From: Rusavskia elegans | Lineage: Eukaryota; Ascomycota; Lecanoromycetes; Teloschistales; Teloschistaceae | Assembly: GCA_011316305.1 (NCBI GenBank) | Contig: SAUG01000005.1 | Location: 1-52,286 of the forward strand | DNA length: 52,286 nucleotides | Reading direction: 5' to 3' | The notes under the pieces: model-generated | Seen by the model: only the letters and a program-made list of their open reading frames with translations | Told to the model about the DNA's origin: nothing | The model's database searches: none | Part shown: piece after piece, positions 41,688 to 52,139 of the stretch | How positions within the stretch are numbered: the first letter of the stretch is position 1 | Layout: the number at the start of each line of letters is the position of its first letter | Translations under genes and position numbers: made by a program

Positions 41688-44600
41688 ATGCCGTGCACCA
41701 AATCACAGAGCTGCTGCAGTGGCGGCAAGGAGCTTCCCGTCAGCACGAGGACCCAGCCTCTCTGTGAGAGCTCTACATTGTCTACTCCTCAAGCCTGCTG
41801 CGCTGATGGTCGCAGCTGCGACAGTGAGTAGCTCTGCTTTCGCCTTCTATTCCATGGACTAATTAATGCATTGCGTAGATGTATGCATCCGCGTGGCTGC
41901 AATGCAAGAATGCCAAAATTCTTGTGGACAAAGCTACACTCTACAATCCTCCAACTCATCCGCCGCCGGCGCTGCTACAAATTCCGGCAACGGTCTAGGT
42001 GACACTTCGGATATACCCTGTGGTACATCACCTTGCCAAGATGTTGAGCTCGTCGAAGAATCGCCAGAGGATTGCCAAGATGACTGCTGCGCAAGTGTCT
42101 CCGGCGACAATGGCAAGGATCCGGCTTCTGGAAGGGCAGGACTTTCTAAGCAACCGCCATTATCTGGTTGCAACGGTACATGCTGTGCCCGTGATCTTGG
42201 AAAGTTCAATGATGAACCAACAGCTAGGAAACCACAATCTACACGTCAAGATGCGTGCGGCATGGACAACGAACAGCCCATCGAAAGCAAAAGCTCGAGA
42301 TCCAGCAAGCAAGAGAAGGGTAAATGCTGCGGCTCCTCCAAGAGATCCCCGGGACCGGCTTGCGCATTGCACCTCGAGGCGGCGTTTGAGAAGTATGCCT
42401 TGTACCTCAAACTCGGTCGTTGTATATGTCGAAGCGTCCTGGCCCCTATCGAAACCTGTTGTTCTCAAGAAAGACGGGCAAAGGCGACGAACTCCGGAAT
42501 GACGATGAAGCGGGACTCTATGTCATCCATCACACAATCTGAAAAGCAGCTTGACAGGGGATGCGTCGGTAAATCTACAAGAGCTGACAGTATATTGCCC
42601 GCTGATAAGAGCGATACCTCGGCCACTAGAGCAACACAGAGATATCTTGAGCCTTTCCCAACCAAATCTGACGATGTTGAGCTGGGATATCTCAACGAAG
42701 CAACTCTGGTCTCATTCAGTATATCTGGAATGACCTGCACAGGCTGCTCCAAAAAGGGAATGGCTGTGCTTGACCGGATTCCAGGTGTTGCGGACGGTCG
42801 AATAAATTTCATAGCCTCGACTGGCGAGTTCAAACTTGATCCCCAAATGAACGCAGCAAAGGTCATTTCTCAATTTGAGCGTGAAACGGGTTTCAAATGT
42901 TGTCGGGTCATGAAGAAGTTCCAGACACTCGACGTCATCATGTCCCAATCTGAAGCGAATCATTTGGAGAGAAATCTACCCTCCGGCATCGACTCGATCT
43001 TCAGGGTTCGTAAGAACATCTATGGGATAAGCTTCGATCCTACAGAAATTGGCGCCCGCTCTCTACTTGCGCTTGTCCCGTCGGGTACTCTGGCAGCTCT
43101 TAGGAACGACAGTACACTTGTTAGTAGTAAGAAACGGCTCGTTCGAATGGCATGGAGTACGGCTCTTGCAGCTGTGTTCACAATCCCGGTGGTCACTCTG
43201 GCTTGGTCTCATACTTCGATACTATATTCGAAGCGGTCTATTGTCTCCCTTGCCCTTGCGACTTGTGTCCAGGCAATTGCAATACCTGAATTCTATGTCG
43301 GAGCGTTGAAGTCGCTCATTTTCAGCAAGGTCATCGAAATGGATATGCTGGTGGTGATCAGTGTGACTGCCGCATACGGATACTCTGTCATTGCATTCGC
43401 CCTCACACACCGAGGGTATGTCCTAACACAAGGGGCCTTCTTTGAGACGAGCACTTTACTCGTCACACTTGTCCTCCTTGGCAGGCTCATTTCAGTCATA
43501 GCCAGGATCAAGGCCTTCGCTGCTGTCTCGATGAACTCTTTACAAGCGGACGTTGCCCTACTTGTAGAAGAGTCTGGAGAGACCACGGAAATTGACGCAA
43601 GACTACTCGAGTACGGCGACACCGTAATGATCCCTCCTCACGAGAAGGTCGTCACAGATGGCAAAGTTATAAGTGGAGCCAGTACGGTCGATGAATCTAT
43701 GGTCACAGGAGAGAGTGTCCCCGTCCCGAAGAAGTGCGGTGACATTCTGATTGCTGGCACCCTGAACGGATCCTCTCCACTCTACGTCCGCCTGACACGT
43801 CTTCCCGGCCAGAATAGCATCAGTGACATTGCAGATCTTGTCCAGAACGCCCTTGCGACGAAGCCGCGTGTCCAGGACTTGGCTGACAAGATCGCCGGCT
43901 GGTTTGTTCCCGTTGTCGTGGGAATTTCGTGTGTCGTTCTCGCGATTTGGCTTGGTATTGGATTCAAGATCCGGAACCAGGACGCTGGCGGAACCATTGG
44001 AGTTGCCATCACCTACGGAATAGCTGTGCTTGCTATCAGCTGTCCTTGTGCTCTCGGCCTTGCAGTACCCATGGTTTTAATCATTGCTGGTGGTCTTGCT
44101 GCAAAGTCTGGCATCATTATAAAAACCGCTTCGGCCACTGAAAGGGCTTATAGGACAACAGACGTGGTTTTTGATAAGACTGGCACACTTACCACTGGCG
44201 TCCTCGAACTTGCCTTGGAAAAATACTACGGTGCAGCACTCGAGCCTGCCCAGATCAAAGCGGTCGTCCTTGCTTTGGTCAAGAACAATCGACATCCGGT
44301 CTCTTCTGCTGTGGCGAAAGCATTGCAAAACCAACAAATAACAGCTTCGCTCCTCGAAGACGTTCAATCCATTCCAGGTGCTGGCCTCGAAGCTGTCTGG
44401 AACGGATCGAGCGTAAGAGCTGGTAATCCGTACTGGCTTGGGGTTCAGAACCGTCCAGAGACTCGTGCACCCATAGATCGTGGCCTGACGATCCTGGGCG
44501 TCACGGTCAACTCCGAGCTTGTTGCCACTTACGGTCTAACGAGCACGCTCCGTCCGGAAGCAAAAGCAACCATCCAAGACCTCCAGCGACGTACCGTGGT

Positions 44601-45102
44601 ATGCCACATAGTTAGCGGCGACACAACCAAAGTTGTCCAAGATGTTGCTCGGACGCTTGAGATCAGGTCAGACAATATAGCATCACGCCGAACTCCTTCC
44701 AGCAAACAAGCTTATGTCAAAAAACTTATCGAGCAGGGCAAGACCGTAATATTCTGCGGCGACGGTACCAACGACGCCGTCGCCGTCGCACAGGCTCATA
44801 TCGGAATCCAAATCGGTTCAACATCAGAAATCACAAGAGCTACGGCTGATGTGGTACTCACTGGCGGGCTCGATGGCATCCCATCCTTGCTGGATATCTC
44901 GAAGCAAGCCTTTGTACGCATCGGGTTTAACTTTGTGTGGTCGGCGGTTTACAATATCTTCGCTATCCTGCTTGCCGCGGGGGCTTTTGTGAAGGTGAGG
45001 GTCCCCCCAGCGTATGCTGGACTAGGAGAGATTGTTAGCGTGCTTCCTGTTATCTTTGTCGCGATGAGTTTGATGTGGATCAAGCAGAAGACCGTGCAAT
45101 GA
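41688..45102 (+). CDS. P1B-type heavy-metal ATPase, Cys-rich (CrpA/Pca1-like)
   Basis: Two exons, 41688-41823 and 41879-45102 (intron 55 nt), 1119 residues. ATG at 41688 is preferred because Cys-rich sequence starts right after it; the frame is open further upstream. Residues 1 to about 230 contain many CC and C-x(2-4)-C pairs (SCCSGG, ACCADGRSC, DDCCAS, GKCCGSS). A heavy-metal-associated domain follows with GMTCTGC (329-335). The pump core has TGES (655-658), the transport-site CPC (767-769), phosphorylated Asp811 in DKTGTLTTG, the P1B-specific HP (851-852) and GDGTNDA (1006-1012). The CPC motif fits export of Cu(I), Ag(I) or Cd(II). Overall layout resembles Aspergillus CrpA and yeast Pca1 rather than the Golgi Ccc2 pump, suggesting plasma-membrane detoxification; this placement is inference. 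Confidence 0.92.
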
Positions 45103-45359
45103 CGGACGGTAATATCTAACGGTCGACGAAGTGGAGGGATTGAGGCACGTTTCTTCTCGATCCTATTTACCGGCACGCACTCCCTTCAGATAAGTACCTC
45201 TCCTTAATCCTATTTACTGATCAAATACACAACCCTGCCGGCAAAATGGATTCAAAACACGTGTCAACGCTGCCGATGAAAGTACCTGACTCCTCAATTA
45301 CCAAATCCTCCTTTCTCCATACCAACGCCCACCCTATCCAGCCATATCCCCAAACACAG

Positions 45360-46625
45360 CTAATAGAAAACAACTTCAAATCTGCGGTTCTTGCTCGAGA
45401 TATCATCGGTCCCGCTGCCACCTTTGATATAGGCCTTCTTCTGTCCCACCTCCTTGAATAACCACTGCGCCGCCGCTTCGTTGGGTCCTGCCATCCAGTT
45501 GCCCATGGTGCTTCCCAAACATATCACTCCGTCCTGCCTTTTCACCTTGGCTGCTGCTGGCGCGTGTGTGATGACATCCTTGGTGAAACCACCGATGGGT
45601 CCACTTCCGTGGGGTGCACCATCTGTCCCTTGGATGGTCGCAGCGCCATCGCAACCTTGCTGCAGCGAGATATCTCCGTGCGCTGCATGGTCGTTGGAAG
45701 CTTCACACTGGAATTCCACCCACGTCGCCGGAATGATTGTACCGCGCTGGACACGGCCCTTGAAACTCGCCGGCAGCGGGACGAAACGGCTGGCCTTGGG
45801 CGCCAACTTCACGCTCTTTAGCGGATGATCGAAGTTTGCCCCGGCAGTCCCATTCCCATTCCAGTAGTTGTCATAAAAGAAGTAAGTGCATTCTTTGTTC
45901 GATTTGTTGTGCAGGTCGATGCCCACCTCCCCCTTATGCTCCTCCGGCTTATGCGCGTCCGACGCCTCGAAATGTTCCACCATCCGGATCTGCTCCATAG
46001 GCGCCCGGTGAGCATTATTTCCATCCCCTTCACCAGGCGTCGCATCACCGTCGCTGTAAGTAATAACCGCATTCTTCACCCCATGCCCCGCAGAAGACTG
46101 CCCATTATCCGCCGGGTTCCCGGGACTGCCATTCCACGCCCCAACCCCAATATACGTCTTCCCATCCGCAAAACTGCGCACAAAGTTCTCCAGCTTCGGA
46201 TGATCTTTAATCGGCCCCATCCTCACGACTTTGCCCTCTTTATCCGTGAAAATACTGCCCCGGAGGTCGTTTTTCGTCCCCTGGCTGGCTTTCCCCCACG
46301 CTCGCCGCAGATTCTGCATGAAGAGGGGATCCCCCTTGCGCGTGCGGGCGTCGCCTTGTTGTTGGATTGTGATGTTGCCCCCTGCGCCGACGATGTTGGA
46401 TATGTCGATGAAGTCGTTGCCGCCGAAGCCGTTGAAGGTGATTTCGGCCTGTTCGCCTTCGTGGCCGTCGTGCACGGCGATGATGGCGCCGGAGTTTTGG
46501 TGGTCGGGGGCTTGGAGGGTGGATTTGCTGTGGGCGGGAACGGTGAGGTCTTTGTTGTTGTTGAAGCCGTGGCAGAGGAATTTTTGGGGGTGGCCGGATT
46601 TGTTGGTTATGAAGATTTTGGGCAT
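45360..46625 (-). CDS. Unrecognised 421-residue protein, beta-rich
   Basis: A single exon from ATG at 46625, preceded by a good TATA box. There is no signal peptide or membrane helix; the N-terminus MPKIFITNKSGHPQKFLCHG and the pattern of short polar strands suggest a beta-sandwich like the N-terminal part of thaumatin-like or GH64-type proteins. Other notable segments are IDISNIVGAGGNITIQQQGD, YIGVGAWNGSPGNPADNGQSS, a tripartite KLAPKASRFVPLPASFKGRV and GAPHGSGPIGGFTKDVI. Cys are few (five). I do not recognise a catalytic motif and will not assign a function. It neighbours a GH128-type hydrolase that is also leaderless, on the same strand about 1 kb away, so a shared role with glucans is conceivable but unproven. 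Confidence 0.8.
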   Translation of the reverse strand: MPKIFITNKSGHPQKFLCHGFNNNKDLTVPAHSKSTLQAPDHQNSGAIIAVHDGHEGEQAEITFNGFGGNDFIDISNIVGAGGNITIQQQGDARTRKGDPLFMQNLRRAWGKASQGTKNDLRGSIFTDKEGKVVRMGPIKDHPKLENFVRSFADGKTYIGVGAWNGSPGNPADNGQSSAGHGVKNAVITYSDGDATPGEGDGNNAHRAPMEQIRMVEHFEASDAHKPEEHKGEVGIDLHNKSNKECTYFFYDNYWNGNGTAGANFDHPLKSVKLAPKASRFVPLPASFKGRVQRGTIIPATWVEFQCEASNDHAAHGDISLQQGCDGAATIQGTDGAPHGSGPIGGFTKDVITHAPAAAKVKRQDGVICLGSTMGNWMAGPNEAAAQWLFKEVGQKKAYIKGGSGTDDISSKNRRFEVVFY

Positions 46626-46705
46626 TTTTGCGGTGTGGGTGGGGGTATGTGGAGTGGAAAAGGAGTAGTGGAAAGGGAGAGATGGAGATAGATGTAGGTG
46701 TGTTG

Positions 46706-46713
46706 TATATATA
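46706..46713 (-). promoter_or_regulatory. TATA box of the 421-residue protein gene
   Basis: TATATATA lies 81-88 nt upstream of the ATG at 46625, in a C/T-rich leader. A second TATATA-rich site at about 46797-46805 is further away. Confidence 0.55.
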
Positions 46714-47661
46714 GGTCTTGGGATTTTTTACTATTTTGCTGGTAAAGCAATGTTGGAGAATGAGGAGGAAAAGGTGTGAGGAGGGAGGTCTAATTATTAT
46801 ATATACAGACCAATTCAGCCTGTCGCAAACGTCTCCCATTATTACATTCGTACTGTCGGCATACTCATAGCTGAGCCCCCGAAATACAGATCAGACGACA
46901 ATAATCATCCCTGTGGAGGATTCCAACCCATACCATACCCACCCCAACCCCGGCGTAGGATCCATCATGGGGCATTCCTTCGTCAGCTTATTCATTTTCC
47001 ATGCATAATTCTCGTTTTTTCGCGGCATAAGCAGGAAATATTGTGGTTGAGCTGTGTTATGTTGGTCAGCGAAAGTCGTCGCAAGATGCGAAGCCTCGAT
47101 ATCCAGCGTTAATTGCCATAATCAAAACTGGGATATTGTCTGTGTCACCTGGTCGTTGCGATAAGGTAAGCTTAGAAAAAGTACCTTGTGCTCAGCTGAG
47201 TGAAAAGTGGCGATGAGTTGAGTAAGATGTGTTGCCTTATGGGGCGATGCATCTGATTTACATTACCATTTTTGGATCATAGCGGCGCATGTGGCTGGTT
47301 GGGGCTGGTAAGCACTAAGCCCCGAGGACTGATTGGGGCGAGCAGATGGGATGGAAGCTGATCCTGTCGAAATTTACTTGCCAATATGGGTCGAGGTCAT
47401 ATGACATTACATGCTAATGTGGTTGGGGCGAATGAATCGAGGAAGACGAGAAACTCCATGATTGTAACTGAAGAGCATGGAATTACGACAATGATATACA
47501 AAACCAGCACTAATGGGTGAAAGCATAGACTCCATTTGTTATGGATGGGTAGGAAAAGAAGTTCGCTCAATGAATGTGGGAAGAAATGCTAGTGAATACA
47601 CTGAAAAAGCAAATTCAGCAACTGGGAAACCCAACGCCCAGAACTGAGTATCGCACACCTC
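46714..47661. other. Intergenic region
   Basis: Roughly 950 bp between two minus-strand genes, moderately AT-rich. It carries the promoter of the 421-residue protein gene (proximal) and the GH128 gene 3' end. No coding sequence or repeat was recognised. Confidence 0.5.
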
Positions 47662-48464
47662 CTAAGCCTTCATAGGCACCTCACGCATCAACTTGTTCAT
47701 CAACTCCGTAAAACTCCCATCCGGCTTCATCAACTGCGCCTCGGGACTCACGAACCCGTCCGCCACCTGCCTCATACACCCAAAGAAAGCATACTCGAAA
47801 ATCCAATCCGTCTTATCCATCCAGTTGCACAACTTGGCCGTAAAATCAAATACCTGTTTCCGATCCCGCGAAATCGACGCTATCTCCGTCACCATGACCT
47901 TGGGCTTCGGAAACTTCTTATGCAGATCCGAAATGAAGTCGATGGCGTGTTTGCTGTCCGTGCCGTAGTAATGCACACCCAGGAAATCAGGCGGGTTGTC
48001 CGCGATCCGGTGCATGAAATCCGCAATCCATTTCTGACCAGCTGGATCGCTGGCGCAGGATGGGCTGACGAGTTTCTTCCCCTTGTTTTTGCGTAGGGGG
48101 AGCATTTTGTCGCGCCATACTTGCGCGGCGTGTTCGGGGGAAATGCCGGCGCGTTCGGGCTCGTTGAAGAAGAGGATGATGTTTTCTTTGCTGTTTTGGA
48201 TGTTGTCCCAGTCGCCGCCTGACAGTTGGCCTTCGAGGCGGACCATGGGGCGGAAGGGAGCGCGGTTTTTGAGCTCGGTGGGATACCAGGTGTTCCAGTT
48301 TACGACGGAGGACATGGGGCCTTTGAAGTCGACTTTGTCGATTTGGCCGGGGACATCCCGGGTGTTGGTCCAGTCTGAGACAGTGATGGTTAGAAGGGTT
48401 GTACGATTTGGTGGTTGCTTTTGCTGGACTTACCCCATAGGAGACATCTCTTGTTGACGGCCAT
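47662..48464 (-). CDS. GH128-type glycoside hydrolase (Asl1-like), leaderless
   Basis: Two exons, 48464-48434 and 48374-47662 (intron 59 nt), 247 residues. The start MAVNKRCLLWDWTNTRD is the conserved beginning of the catalytic barrel. Further family marks are NWNTW, ILFFNEPERAG with the likely acid/base Glu82, FLGVHYYGTD, MVTEIAS with the likely nucleophile Glu174, and a C-terminal WIFEYAFFGCM block. GH128 enzymes hydrolyse beta-1,3-glucan. The single domain is the usual length, but no signal peptide precedes it, so it is either cytosolic, exported by another route, or its start exon is missed; upstream sequence shows no alternative. Confidence 0.87.
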
Positions 48465-49969
48465 TTTGAAGATTGGAATTTTACGATAGGAGAGCTGAAT
48501 TGTATAGTACGCAACTTGAAGCAGAGAAAAAAGAAGTTTGAGGTTCCAAGAAAGGAGAAATAGTTGAGTATTATATATACCTTCATATAGTCCCTATTAT
48601 CTCTAAGAGCTGATGCCAAGCGCTTACCCTCCTTTTTCTTCCAGCAGTGCCACAGCAAGGATGGTAATCCTACTTCTGTGTTACAGCCGCACTGCGGACT
48701 ATGGTCTACCATCAGATGACAATGAGCATGCGCCAGATGCTTCTGCATTACGTGGGCAACATCCTATGACCCCAAGATTACTAAGACAAGGGAGGAATGT
48801 AGATTCGGGTGAAAAGCAGGCACACAAGACGGGCGTGTTACTATACTTGGTACAGTCTCCATCCGCTTCTGACAGACATTGCTTGTGTATGGGGTTCTAC
48901 ATGGTATGCATGCTGGAAGTAACCTGGCCAGAACAATTGAGATTCGGTCTTGAGACCGTGCCGGGTCTGAGATTCGCAGCTAAAGGAGAGTTTTGAGAAG
49001 TTGACTCGCGTGTGAAGATGGTGTCTTAAGACTGGAGCTCGCTGTGCGCTGTCCAGATAGTGATCACAGAGCATTTGCTACGAGACGTCACGGACAGTTA
49101 AGGAAGGGACAACATCCCGAGAAATATCTGGCTGTGCTGTACTTGGGTTTGGCGGACGCTAGGCTTGCGAGCCCCATGGATCCTCCAGCCCCTTGACCCT
49201 TCGACCTGCGGAGACAATCAGGGTCAGATTACAAGGAATCATTTTCATAGACATGTTAGCGTAATATTGCAGTTTGCACAGGAGATGAAGGTGCAACGCC
49301 ACCATTGGGGGCAAAAGCCTGCGGGTACTCGAGTCCTTCTCGAACATTCTGGATCAGACGAGGAAGAACAAGAGTCTACACTGATACTCCTCGTAATCGT
49401 TGCTTACCTTGTCATTATTGTGAGCCACAAAACTGTGGTGTACTGGGAACTGTCCACGGAACCATTTAGAGGTGATCAGGAGACAGACTCGGGTTGATCT
49501 GACGCAACCATCTAATCTCCTTTCGACTAGCATGTCTTGGCATATAGACGTCGATCCTTTTCCGTGGTCGAGATCTCTCCTTCTGTCATCCTGTCTCATC
49601 CATCAGGTAGCAGAGAACTACTGGTGGACGTAGCTAGTATGTCTTTGAAGCGATGTAAATTACTCGAGCCTTGCGCGATATCGTCTCCCGACTGTTCTCC
49701 AAACGTTGCGGCTTGGACTTCCCTTCCTGTTTTGAGCTCTCATGTCAATAAGGTACCTATGTGGGCTCCATTGGCCCACATTAACGGATGAGTATTTGGA
49801 ATGAGGCGTCATGTTTCCATGGACCATGAGAGATGACTGCTTCTCTGATCCATTTCCTCTTTATGTTTCCTCCGTACGATTCCCGTCTTATGCGGTCATT
49901 ATCCTTGCATTTGGAGCCTGACCTCTTTCCCATCTTTCTGACTCTTTTGCTCAATCCCAAATCACTATC
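48465..49969. other. Intergenic region between divergent GH128 and receptor genes
   Basis: About 1.5 kb holding two divergent promoters. Frames at 48613-48996 and 49165-49497 (plus strand) lack conserved sequence. No repeat or RNA gene was recognised. Confidence 0.5.
48572..48579 (-). promoter_or_regulatory. TATA box of the GH128 gene
   Basis: TATATATA on the minus strand, 108-115 nt upstream of the ATG at 48464; the leader between them is A-rich on the coding strand near the start. Confidence 0.55.
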
Positions 49970-51447
49970 ATGTCTTTGCAGCAGGACTCTATGCGACCTC
50001 CTCCGGATGGCGATACAAGCACCGGTCCAAGTATCCTCATCATAACCTGGCTGTTCACCGGTATTTCTACAGTCGTCGTCGTTCTGAAAGTCTGGACTCG
50101 ACTCAAGATCATTCGACAATTCGGAGCTGATGATGTTCTTACCATCTTAGCCTTGGTACGAAGCTTCCCTACAAGTCTCGTCAGAATAACAGCTGATAAT
50201 CTAACAAACTAGCTCTTCCTCCTTGCCTTTGCCCCCCTCACAACCATCAGCGTGCACCGAGGTCTCGGCAAGCACGTCTACTACCTGACCCCAGAAGCTC
50301 GTATCCAGTCGTCGAAACTTGCCATTCTCTCCAATCCATTGCTTTTACTGGCTGCCGCTTGGCCCAATATATCAGTCGCCATCTCTTTGGACAAGATCCT
50401 TGTCCCACTGCCATGGCAGCGGGCATTCCTCTATGCCATACCGATCCTCCAATGCTTGTTCGTATTGATCTGTTCAATCGTCACTTATACTTCATGTTCG
50501 CCGCTGGAAGGCTTGTGGAACCCAGCTATCGGTCCTAAATGCCTGCCTGCTCGTGCGATTATAGATATTTTGTACGCTAATGGGGGTAAGTAAAGAGCTT
50601 CACATAGCATGCTTACCTATATAGTCTTGCTGATCGTCTGTGTATGTATAGTATTCTCGGCCTTTACCCACATCTTCCTTGCCGTGGTCCCAATTTTCGG
50701 TCTATGGAAGATCCGCATCAAGAGGAAAACCAAAGTGGGGGTCTGCTTGCTCATGGGCACAACCGCAATGTAAGTACACAGAACATGAAAAATACACTCA
50801 TGTTGGCAGGTTAACAACTCCGCCAGTGCCGCAATCGCCACCATAATCAGAACCATCCATATCTCAACTCCGGAATTGCAAACCGATTTTACATGTCAGA
50901 CTTCCCCCAACTCCATTCTTATACTTGAGAAAGATTGATACTAAAATCTCATACACAGACGGTGTCCACAAAATCCTCAATTGGGCCGTGTAACTTCCTC
51001 CTTTCAATCCATGAACCCCTTATTTAGCCCTCTAATCCCCCTACAAATCCATCAGCACTAACCCTCCTCTTCAGCATCGAAGCAGCCTTCATAATTATAG
51101 CCGCTTGCACCCCCTCTCTTCGCCCTTTCGTTCGTGCTCTCGGAGAATTCCTCCATATCAACTCCGCCAAATCTCTCTTCGTTGTCCCAAAGGGCTACTA
51201 CCATTCCCACTCCCGTCGACACCGTCCTCCGCCATTGGTGCCTAGGGACTCTGGATCGGGAGCCACGGGATCAGTGGCGCTGGGATCCGGCTCAACCGCG
51301 CAGCCGAGTCCGCGAGATAAGTATGAGAGTGGTGTGGATGTAGAGAAAGGAGAGAGGGATACAGCGGGATTGACGCCACCGACCACCGCGGCGACGAGGG
51401 TCGACAAGACTAGTGAAGAGGAGGAGAGGGGAAGGAGTCGGGTGTAG
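49970..51447 (+). CDS. PTH11-like seven-helix receptor
   Basis: Six exons: 49970-50155, 50213-50585, 50652-50769, 50827-50894, 50959-50989 and 51075-51447; introns 57, 66, 57, 64 and 85 nt; 382 residues with an intact frame. Seven hydrophobic segments fill residues about 20-290, starting SILIITWLFTGISTVVVVLK and including the FGADDVLTILAL segment, the family's conserved Asp-Asp after the second helix. Later blocks are RGLGKHVYYL, DKILVPLPWQRAFLYAI, THIFLAVVPIFGLWKIRIK, TPELQTDFTYDGVHKILNWAVIE and CTPSLRPFVRAL. The tail is Ser/Gly/Glu-rich and probably cytosolic. The family senses surface or chemical cues; no ligand can be read from sequence. It is not a close copy of the receptor at 34-36 kb. 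Confidence 0.87.
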
Positions 51448-51584
51448 AAAGTACCATTCGTCTGGGATTTGGATCTTGGAAAAGAAAAAAAGGGGTCACC
51501 GTGGAATCGTTCTCGTTTCAGCAAAAGCTGTATATGTAACATGTGACATGTCCAACCAAACAATTAATACACCATCCCTTCCCA

Positions 51585-52139
51585 TCAAACCTCACACCCA
51601 CCATTCCTCTCCCCCACCCGCCCCAACGTCACCGAACTCCTCGATCCCTCCTCCCTCCTCTCCACCCCCTTCTCCCCCCCATCATCATCCACCCCCTTCT
51701 CCCCCCCATCATCATCGCCCTCCCCCTCCCTCTCCTCCTCCCCATCCGCATCCCCCACCCCCCACCAAAAAACCGGCCACCGTCTCTGCAAATTATTAAC
51801 CCCCAACCCCGTCACCAAAACAACAGCACTACACAACAAAACAACAGGCACCAAATACCAGCCCAGTCCCCTAACATCTTCATCCACCGCCGCCAGCAGC
51901 GCCGTCGCCCCCGCAGGCGGATGCGTCGTCCCCGTCGCTTGCATGATGACGATTGCGGTTGCCGTGGACAGCGATCCGAGGAGCCATTGTAGGGAGGTGA
52001 ATGTTGCGGGCGGGAGGAGGAGGAAGAGTTTTACTAGGCTGATGGATGTTAGGGCGGAGAGGGTGTGGCCGAGGAGGAGGGCGCGGGGTTGGGCTAGGGG
52101 GGAGGAGAGCGTCGAGTAGCAGAGGACGGCGGTGGCGCC
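51585..52139 (-). CDS. HPP-family membrane protein, 3' part
   Basis: The visible last exon, 52139-51585, gives 184 residues in frame from an acceptor CAG at 52142-52140. The earlier exon or exons lie beyond the contig end, so the gene is 5' partial. The start reads GATAVLCYSTLSSPLAQPRALLLGH, in blocks SSPLAQPRALLLGH and ATGTTHPPAGATALLAAVDE, the HPP signature, with three or four hydrophobic segments including WYLVPVVLLCSAVVLVTGL. Family members are four-helix membrane proteins; plant relatives move nitrite in plastids, while the fungal role is unclear. The C-terminal tail is acidic and contains a near-perfect DDDGGEKGV repeat (from 51660-51720), probably cytosolic and length-variable. Confidence 0.82.
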   Translation of the reverse strand, partial: GATAVLCYSTLSSPLAQPRALLLGHTLSALTSISLVKLFLLLPPATFTSLQWLLGSLSTATAIVIMQATGTTHPPAGATALLAAVDEDVRGLGWYLVPVVLLCSAVVLVTGLGVNNLQRRWPVFWWGVGDADGEEEREGEGDDDGGEKGVDDDGGEKGVERREEGSRSSVTLGRVGERNGGCEV

